A DNA stretch of 64,000 nucleotides from Manis javanica (lineage: Eukaryota > Chordata > Mammalia > Pholidota > Manidae), in assembly GCF_040802235.1 (NCBI RefSeq), contig NC_133157.1, forward strand, positions 26,305,501 to 26,369,500, in the 5' to 3' direction. The notes beneath the pieces were generated by a model. That model did no database searches. It was not told the DNA's origin and saw only the letters and a program-made list of their open reading frames with translations. Positions 57,301 through 64,000 of the stretch are shown in pieces (within the stretch, counting starts at the first letter, position 1; each line of letters starts with the position of its first letter). The position numbers were made by a program, and so were the translations under genes.

Positions 57301-58230
57301 GTTATGTTAGACTATTCATTTGGGATTGTTCTACCTTCATTAAGTATGCCTGGATTGCTATATACTTTCCTCTTAAGACTGCTTTCGCTGGGTCCCACAG
57401 AAATTGGGGCTTTGTGTTGTTGTTGTCATTTGTTTCCATATATTGCTGGATCTCCGTTTTAATTTGGTCATTGATCCATTGATTATGTAGGAGCATGTTG
57501 TTAAGCCTCCATGTGTTTGTGAGCCTTTTTGCTTTCTTTGTACAATTTATTCTAGTTTTATACCTTTGTTGTCTGAAAAGTTGGTTGGTAGGATTTCAAT
57601 CTTTTGTAATTTACTGAGGCTCTTTTTGTGGCCTAGTATGTGGTCTATTCTGGAGAATGTTCCATGTGCCCTTGAGAAGAATGGGTATCCTTTTGCTTTT
57701 GGATGTAGAGTTCTGTAGATGTCTATTAGGTCCATCTGTTCTAGTGTGTTGTTCAGTGCCTCTATGTCCTTACTTATTTTCTGTCTGGTGGATCTATCCT
57801 TAGGGTGAGTGGTGTGTTGAAGTCTACCAAAATGAATGCATTGCTTTCTATTTCCTCCTTTAGTTCTATTAGTATTTGTTTCACATATGCTGGTGCTCCT
57901 GTGCTGGGTGCATATATATTTCTAATGGTTATATCCTCTTGTTGGACTGAGCCTTCTTTATCTCTTCTTACTTTCTTTGTTTTGAAGTCTATTTTGTCTG
58001 ATGCTAGTACTGCAACACCTGCTTTTTTTTCCCTGTTGTGTGCATGGAGTATCTTTTTCCATCTCTTCACTTTTAGTCTGTTCATATCTTTGGGTTTGAG
58101 GTGGATCTCTTGTAAGCAGCATACACATGGGTCTTCGTTTTTTATCTATTCTGTTACTCTGTGTCTTTCGATTGATGAATTCAGTCCATTTACATTTAGG
58201 GTGATTATTGAAAGATATGTACTTATTGCC
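54340..58230 (-). pseudogene. L1 ORF2 remnant of the minus-strand copy
   Basis: Broken by several stops and frameshifts. Recognisable pieces: endonuclease start NVNGLN near 58,195; AGVAVLASDKIDFKTKKVRR and NIYAPSTGAP (57,774-58,085); reverse transcriptase FADDM box ([10 protein letters not shown], in 56,099-56,293); [15 protein letters not shown] (55,570-55,833); [20 protein letters not shown] (55,001-55,309). The edges are approximate. Confidence 0.85.
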
Positions 58231-59094
58231 ATTGCAGGCTTTAGATTCATGGTTACCAAAGGTTCAAGGGTAGCTTCTTTAGTATCTTACTGCCAACTTA
58301 ACTCACTTATTGAGCTATTATCGACACTATGGTGATTCTTTATTTCTCTCCCTTCTTATTCCTCCTCCTCCATTCTTTATACGTTGATTGTTTTATTCGG
58401 TGCTCTTTTGTGTTTCCTTTAACTGCTTTTGTGGGTAGTTCATTTTATTTTTCACCTTTAGTTAGTATGTGGTTGGTCTGCTTTCTTTGCTGTGATTTTA
58501 TTTTCTCTGGTGACATCTGTTTAGCCTTAGGAATGCTCCCATCTAGAGCAGTCCCTCTAAAATATCCTGTAGAGGTGGTTTGTGGTATGAAAATTCCCTC
58601 AACTTTTGCTTGTCTGGGAATTGTCTAATCCTTCCTTCATATTTAAATGGTAATTGTGCTGGATACAGTATTCTTGGTTAAGGCCCTTCTGTTTCATTGC
58701 ATTAAATATATCATTGCCATTCTCTTCTGGCCTGTAAGGTTTCTGTTGAGAAATCTGATGATAAACTGATGGTTTTTCCTTTGTAGGTGACCTTTTTCCT
58801 CTCTCTAGCTGCCTTTAAAACTCTGTCCTTCTCCTTGATCTTTGCCATTTTAATTATTATGTGTCTTGGTGTTGTCCTCCTTGGGTCCCTCCTGTTGGGT
58901 GTTCTGTGTACTTCTGTGGTCTAATCGATTATTTCCTCCCCCAGTTTGGGGAAGTTTTCTGCAATTATTTCTTCAAATACACTTTCTGTCCCTTTTTCTC
59001 TCTCTTCTTCTTCTGGAACCCCTATAATGTGAATAGTGTTCAGTTTGGATTGGTCACACAGTTCTCTTAATATTGTTTCATTCCTGGAGATCCT

Positions 59095-59397
59095 TTAATC
59101 TCTGTCTGCATCATCTTCTATGTGTTCCTGTTCTCTGATCTCTATTCCATTAACGGCCTCTTGCACCTCATCCAGTCTGCCCTTAAATCCTTCCAGAGAT
59201 TGTTTTATTTCTGTATTCTCCTTCTTAACTTGATCCTTTAGCTCTTGCATATTTCTCTGCCTGTCCATCAGCATGGTAATGACCTTTATTTTGAATTCTT
59301 TTTCAGGGAGATTGGTTAGGTCTATCTCCCCAGATTCCTTCTCAGGGGAGGATGTCTGGATTAGTCTGGTCTGTATCAAATTCTTCTGCTTTTTCAT
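59095..59397 (-). pseudogene. L1 ORF1 remnant of the minus-strand copy
   Basis: The ATG at 59397 opens MKKQKNLIQTRLIQTSSPEK. A coiled-coil-like Glu/Lys/Gln-rich part follows (LMDRQRNMQELKDQVKKENT). It stops after 100 codons, against about 330 in intact ORF1. Homologous sequence continues beyond the stop in other frames, so this is a frameshifted RNA-binding protein gene. Confidence 0.85.
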
Positions 59398-60199
59398 GGC
59401 GAAAGGTAGTTGTGGGCAGCTGGCGCATGTGTTGGCTGGGAGAACAACCCTCCTTGCTAGTTTTGGCCTTGCTCTCCTTGGAGAACAGCCACCCCTAGGA
59501 GCTTGTGCTGGACAGCTGTGTGCAGATGGGGTTTCTAATTCTTGCCCAGCCACTATGAAAGAAGCTCTGCCCTGCTGCCCCAGGCTGCTGCTCCACTATG
59601 GTGGAGCGGTGTCATAGGGGAAATGGGCAGGAGGCTATTTATCTCCATGAGGGGCCTCCGAGCTGTGTTGCAGCCCAGGGGGTTAGGGTTCCTGGAGTTT
59701 CCCAGGATTCCCAGCTGCTGGGATAAGTGTTGCAGGACATTTCCTTTTAGCTGTGGGGTCCCTGTCCGTTGATATCTTTCAAAAAGCACTCACTTTTCTT
59801 TGTCCCAGGGTGCTGGCTGCGGGGATCCACTTGCAGGGTTTATTGTCCTGTTTCCTTAGTATCCAGCACCCCATGCATTGCGTGTCTGCACTCCAGTGCA
59901 GATGGCTAGGGCTGGGTGTTTAGCAGTCCTGGGCTCCCTCTCCCTCCCCACTCTGACTCCTCTCCTCCTGCCAGGAGCTGGGGTGAGGGGCACTCAGGTC
60001 CCGCCAGGCCGTGGCTTGTATCTTATCCCTTTCGTGAGGCACTGGGTTCTCGCAGGTGTAGATGTAGCCTGGCTGTTGTCCTGTATCCTCTGGTCTCTCT
60101 TTTAGGGATAGTTGTATTTGTTGAATTTTCAAATGTATATATATATGGGTTTGGGAGGAGATTTCCACTGCTCTTCTCATACGGCCATCTTGGCTCCAC

Positions 60200-60241
60200 C
60201 CCACTCTTATATGTATTTTTGACTTCAAAAATAAGAGTGGG
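60200..60241. repeat. Fold-back inverted repeat at the L1 5' junction
   Basis: CCCACTCTTAT (60200-60210) is the exact reverse complement of ATAAGAGTGGG (60231-60241), with a 20-base loop. With a one-base bulge the pairing extends into the L1 end (CTCCACC against GGTGGAGG), giving about 16 paired bases. Confidence 0.85.
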
Positions 60242-61253
60242 TGGAGGAGGATGTTAAGCAAGGGGATGTATTAGGATTTATGTGGCTTTACGTGGTAAAA
60301 ATCTAACAAATTTTTTTTCAAAAAATAGTAATTTAAATCATATATATAAAATGTAGAAAGGTCAGTGTAGTCATTGTAAAATCTGGTTTCAGAAGTTAAA
60401 GTGACAATGTCATACACATTCTCTATCTCAGCTCTACTTTCCTTCTCAGTTAGACTCTCCCATGTATTGGCAGAGATGACCAGCAGGAGCTCAGTGTTTC
60501 TATTCTACAAGTTGAGAGAAAACTGAGATCAAGAGAACCCTAGTGTCAGCACTGCTGGGGTTGACTCAAATTAGCCTGACTCAGGTCATTTGCGGTGCTA
60601 CAACAATCACTATGAGTAGAAGAATGCAGAGCTTAAAAATTATTTGTTTATTTATTTACTTACTTACTAGGCTTATTTACATGCTTACCCCTATATCCAG
60701 AAGGGTAGGTCAGTCCCACGCTGTACAACATGGACTGAGGTGGCAGGGGAACATTGCTTCCTCAAAAGAAAACTATGCATTCATTCTCTACATATTGGTC
60801 AGCTCTGCAAATTGTTTAGCAGTATTGTGCATGGAAGCTGCATAACAAAAACAATAAATACAATTTCAAGGTGACTGAGAAAGGAGACAAGGAAGTTAGA
60901 AAGAAGGAGGAGAAAGGAAATATATAGAGGAGAGAGGAGAGGGGAGAACAGAAGAGAGAAGAAGGAATTGAGAAAAGACAAGCAAAGACAGAGAGACAGA
61001 GAAAGAGGGATTGATCTTTAACAACATCATGACCTTCATGGGAGCAATTAGGAAAAATGCTTAGAACAGGAAGCCCAGCAGATAAGGAACTATTTAGAAG
61101 ATTATTATAAGCATTTTATGCTGAAAGAATGGAATCTCATATTTGGCTTTGTGAAAATAAAAGCTGTCATAACATGGTTTTGGATTATTATCTTTTAATA
61201 CAAAAGACAACATCTGTTCTCCCATCTAAGATGATCATATGCCTCTGGGTCTT
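60242..61253. other. Spacer between the L1 and the receptor gene
   Basis: No gene is supported. It includes a TTTA/CTTA-rich patch (60,640-60,672) and the purine-rich tract at 60,876-61,012. Confidence 0.6.
60876..61012. repeat. Purine-rich (GA) tract
   Basis: About 137 bases, nearly all A and G on the + strand, with only scattered pyrimidines (for example GGAGAGAGGAGAGGGGAGAA). Low-complexity DNA of this kind can form triplexes. No function is shown. Confidence 0.8.
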
Positions 61254-62192
61254 TCATGTTTTCAATAAATGTAGGTGTCTGCTCAGAACTTTCTTCACAG
61301 CTTCTTTCACCTCATTATTCCTCAGGCTGTAGATGATGGGGTTTAACATTGGGGTTACCACTCCATAAGACAGTGCAATGATCACATCAGAGGTGTTTGT
61401 GACCTTTGACTTGGGCTTCATGTACATGAAAAGGGCTGAACCATAGAATAAGATGACCACAGTCATGTGGGCCGAACAGGTAGAAAAGGCTTTTTTTCTT
61501 CCCTCAGCAGAACTAATTCCAAGGATGGAAGAGATTATGAAAATATAGGAGATGAAAATTAACAGCAGAGGAATCACTAGTAAAATAATACTCACCACTG
61601 TCATGATAAGCACATTAATGGTGATATCTGAGCAGATGAGTTTAAGAAGGGCCAAGATCTCACAGGTAATGTGATCAATGACATTATTACCACAGAAAGG
61701 TAGTATTATTATCATGATACTTTGCAGTAGGGACACCATATAGCCTATGGTCCAAGACCATGCAGCCATGTGCACATACAGCACCCTGTTCATGATGATG
61801 GGGTACCTCAGTGGGTTGCAGATGGCCACATACCGATCATAGGCCATCACAGCCAGGAGGACACACTCAGTGAGCCCTAATCCAAGAGAGATAACCATCT
61901 GCAGAGCACAGCTAATGAACGAGATGGATTTTCTGTCAGATACAAATATAACAAGCATTGGAGGAATGGATGATGATGTGTAACAGATGTCTAAGAATGA
62001 GAGGTTTCCGAGAAAGAAGTACATGGGGGTGTGGAGGCGAGAATCCAGTATGCTGATGATAATGAGGAGACCGTTTCCCAGGAGGATTATCAGGTACATG
62101 ATGAGGCAGAGCACAAAGAGAAATTGCTGAAGCTCTGGGTATTGGGAGAGTCCCACCAGAAAGAATTCAGTCACCACAGAGTAATTCCCCAT
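61254..62192 (-). CDS. OR13D1: Olfactory receptor, OR13D1-like, intact
   Basis: Single-exon, 312-residue seven-transmembrane odorant receptor (class II, family 13), acting in olfactory cilia through G-olf. Family hallmarks: glycosylation sequon NYS at 3-5, GN at 39-40 in TM1, LHTPMYFF at 53-60, Cys95 and Cys177 for the TM3-loop disulfide, [13 protein letters not shown] from 116, KAFSTCSAH at 234-242, and PMLNPIIY at 281-288 in TM7. The protein is very close to human OR13D1 as I recall it, and the position beyond NIPSNAP3 agrees. The start at 62192 is the first in-frame ATG near the expected N-terminus; no nearer upstream ATG is seen. Length is normal and no break is visible. It lies between two oppositely oriented L1s. 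Confidence 0.94.
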   Translation of the reverse strand: MGNYSVVTEFFLVGLSQYPELQQFLFVLCLIMYLIILLGNGLLIIISILDSRLHTPMYFFLGNLSFLDICYTSSSIPPMLVIFVSDRKSISFISCALQMVISLGLGLTECVLLAVMAYDRYVAICNPLRYPIIMNRVLYVHMAAWSWTIGYMVSLLQSIMIIILPFCGNNVIDHITCEILALLKLICSDITINVLIMTVVSIILLVIPLLLIFISYIFIISSILGISSAEGRKKAFSTCSAHMTVVILFYGSALFMYMKPKSKVTNTSDVIIALSYGVVTPMLNPIIYSLRNNEVKEAVKKVLSRHLHLLKT

Positions 62193-62489
62193 CTCTGTGT
62201 TCTTGTCACCTTCAGGGTTTAGAAAAGGACAAGAATCAGGAGAATTTGAATTTTTGATGTAGAGTTACCAAATCACTTTCACTTCCATAATTTCATTGTA
62301 TTCTTAGAACAGCTCCTGAAATCAGCAAGGAGAGGGATGTTATGTTAATTTTATTAATGGTGAGACAGTCACTGAGAGATGACCACTACTGAGGCTCACA
62401 TAGCAGCAAATCTGTGAATTGTTCTGCAAGGTTCCAGGCTCCTAATGAAATAAGATCTAGGAACAAACTCCCTTCAAAAATGGATAACT
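62193..62489. other. Upstream flank of the receptor gene
   Basis: Roughly 300 bases between the receptor start codon and the 5' end of the next L1. No promoter element is recognised. Olfactory receptor genes usually have an untranslated exon further upstream, which would be beyond or inside the L1. Confidence 0.5.
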
Positions 62490-64000
62490 GGAGGAGCCTA
62501 GATGGCAGCATGAGTAGGGAGTGGAAATCTCCTTCCAAAACCATATATATTTTTGAAAATACAACAAATACAACCATTCCTAAGAGAGAGGGCAGAAGAT
62601 ACAGTACAACGGTCAGTCTAAATCTACATCTGTGAGAACTCATCATCTCACAAGATACAAGCTGCGGCGCGGGGGAACCAGAAAGCTCCCCCCACCCCAA
62701 CCCACTGGCAGGAGGAGAGGATTCACAGCAGGGAGGGAGTGGAAGTGCAGGACTGCTAAATACCCAGCCCTAGTCATCCACACTGGGAGTGCAGACGCAC
62801 AGTGCATGGTGTGCTGGATATTACGGAAACGAAACAGTAAAACCTACGAGCGGGTCCCTGCAGCTGGCACCCCTGGGACAATAGAAAAGGGAGTGCTTTT
62901 TGATGGTCTTAAAGGGACAGCAGCTTCACAGCTGGATGGAACTGTCCCAGCACACTCAGCCCAGCAGCTGGAAATCCTCGGGAATTTCAGGCACCCCATG
63001 CCCCTTGGAAGCAACAAAGCTCTGAAGCCCCTCACGGCGATAAACAGCCTCCCATCCATTCCACCTCCTGCGTGGCCCTGTCACAGCAGGGGAGCAGCCT
63101 GAGAGTGGCCATGCCCACAGCGGCTGCCCAGAGCCTCCTCCGTAGCTGCCTGAGCCAGACTCCAAGGCCCCGCTGGCACATGGCAGCCCAGCACAGACAG
63201 AAGTAGCTGGGACAGGGTGCCAAGGGTCACTGGTCTCACAGGAGATCACATCTGGTGCACCTGCCTCTCCCTACGAGGCACTGGGCTGCCCCGACAGCTG
63301 CCCCACCCAACATGGCTCAGGAAATAAAACCGGAAGCTGCTCCCTGTCTGTGGGTAACTGGCACAGGCAGCAGAGAAGGGCCAGGTGCAGGAAGGGATGT
63401 TGTTCTCACAGCTGACACATGCTCCAACTGCCTATGACTACCACTGTCACCATGAAAAGGCAGAAGAATTTTATCTAGTCCAGAATTACCCAGACAAACC
63501 CCTCAAGGGAGCCTGAGGAGATAGATTTAACCAATCTTCCTGAAAAAGAATTCAAAATAAAGGTCATTACCATGCTGATGGACCTGCAGAGAAATATGCA
63601 AGAGCTAAAGGATCAAGTTAAGAGGGAGAATACAGAAATAAAACAATCTCTGGAAGGATTTAAGGGCAGACTGGATGAGGTGCAAGAGGCCGTTAATGGA
63701 ATAGAGATCAGAGAACAGGAACACAGAGAAGCTGAGCCAGAGAGAGATAAAAGGATGTCCAGGATTGAAGGAATATTAAGAGTACTGTGTGACCAAGCCA
63801 AATGCAACAATATTCGCATTATAGGGGTACCAGAAAAAGAAGAGAGAGAAAAAGGGACAGAAAGTGTCTTTGAAGAAATAATTGCTGAAAACTTCCCCAA
63901 ACTTGGGGAGGAAATAGTCTCTCAGACCGTGGAAGCTCACAGATCTCCCAACACAAGGGACCCAAGGAGGACAACATCAAGACACATAATAATTAAAATG
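62490..64000 (+). mobile_element. L1: L1 retrotransposon, 5' part, plus strand (runs off the window)
   Basis: It begins GGAGGAGCCTAGATGGCAGC, aligning with the 5' end of the minus-strand L1 near 60,200, and carries the same GC-rich 5'UTR type and ORF1. The two copies are of one subfamily. The 3' part lies outside the window. Confidence 0.93.
63452..64000 (+). pseudogene. L1 ORF1 of the plus-strand copy, with an early stop (partial)
   Basis: The ATG at 63452 reads MKRQKNFI and then TAG at codon 9 (63476-63478), where the other copy has CAG. After this stop the same frame stays open to the window edge, 174 further codons. It contains the coiled-coil part (MLMDLQRNMQELKDQVKREN) and the start of the RNA-recognition part (NNIRIIGVPEKEEREKGTES). 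A downstream in-frame ATG is at 63572. Confidence 0.88.

Larger units (their letters stand above)
54112..60200 (-). mobile_element. L1: L1 retrotransposon, near full length, minus strand
   Basis: About 6.1 kb. It starts near 60,200 with GGAGCCAAGATGGCCGTATG, has a GC-rich 5'UTR, an ORF1 remnant, a disrupted ORF2 with endonuclease and reverse transcriptase motifs, a 3'UTR and an A-tail (T run 54112-54120 on the + strand). Length and order match complete mammalian L1s. Both ORFs are broken, so it is not autonomous. No clear target-site duplication is visible. Confidence 0.93.

Noticed and set aside
57805-58335. A 176-codon + strand hydrophobic ORF
   Set aside because: It is the antisense of the L1 ORF2 endonuclease region. 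Antisense L1 often gives long Phe/Ser/Leu-rich frames.
62632-63102. A 156-codon + strand ORF before L1 ORF1
   Set aside because: It lies in the L1 5'UTR and matches the homologous 5'UTR of the minus-strand L1. It is not a host gene.

Overview
The window is genomic DNA of a placental mammal. Exons are split by GT-AG introns, and the background is full of ancient mammalian repeats (MIR, L2, MER5-type hAT) plus younger L1 copies. Three protein-coding genes are clear: the 3' half of ABCA1 (+ strand), a complete NIPSNAP3 gene (- strand) and an intact olfactory receptor of the OR13D1 type (- strand). This is the order and orientation known around human ABCA1 on 9q31. I saw no young lineage-specific SINE (no Alu, carnivore SINEC, B1/B2, Bov or ERE-like copy) in 64 kb. 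Together with the L1 type, this makes a SINE-poor lineage such as pangolins a tentative guess. The species is not proven.

Region 1 (1-34,690): thirty ABCA1 exons. Joined in phase they encode 1,271 residues to the stop at 31,470-31,472. Counting back from human length 2,261, the first whole codon is residue 991. This numbering puts known landmarks exactly where expected: Ser1042 and Ser2054 (PKA sites), Cys1463/1465/1477, Lys1952 (Walker A of NBD2) and the C-terminal ESYV. The window therefore starts inside nucleotide-binding domain 1 and holds the rest of NBD1, the PEST region, transmembrane half 2 with its large extracellular loop, NBD2 and a 3.2-kb 3'UTR with three miR-33 seed sites.

Region 2 (34,690-48,600): a short intergenic stretch with an L2 copy, then NIPSNAP3 transcribed towards ABCA1. 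Six coding exons give 247 residues, from a CpG-island promoter near 48.3 kb to a stop at 38,460. Its introns hold a retrotransposed U1 snRNA copy with target-site duplications, and a long inverted repeat around a GT microsatellite.

Region 3 (48,600-64,000): gene-poor DNA with a probable solo LTR upstream of NIPSNAP3, old LINE and hAT debris, a near full-length but broken L1 on the - strand (about 54,112-60,200), the intact OR13D1-like gene (61,254-62,192) and a second L1 of the same type on the + strand, cut by the window end. The two L1s form a head-to-head inverted pair around the receptor gene.

The three genes do not form a pathway. ABCA1 exports cholesterol and phospholipid to apoA-I, NIPSNAP3 is a predicted mitochondrial or vesicle-associated protein, and the receptor is an odorant GPCR. 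I found no wholly new system. The most unusual items are the U1 retrocopy, the two fold-back structures, the inverted L1 pair, the LTR pointing at NIPSNAP3, and an apparent extra N-glycosylation sequon in ABCA1.
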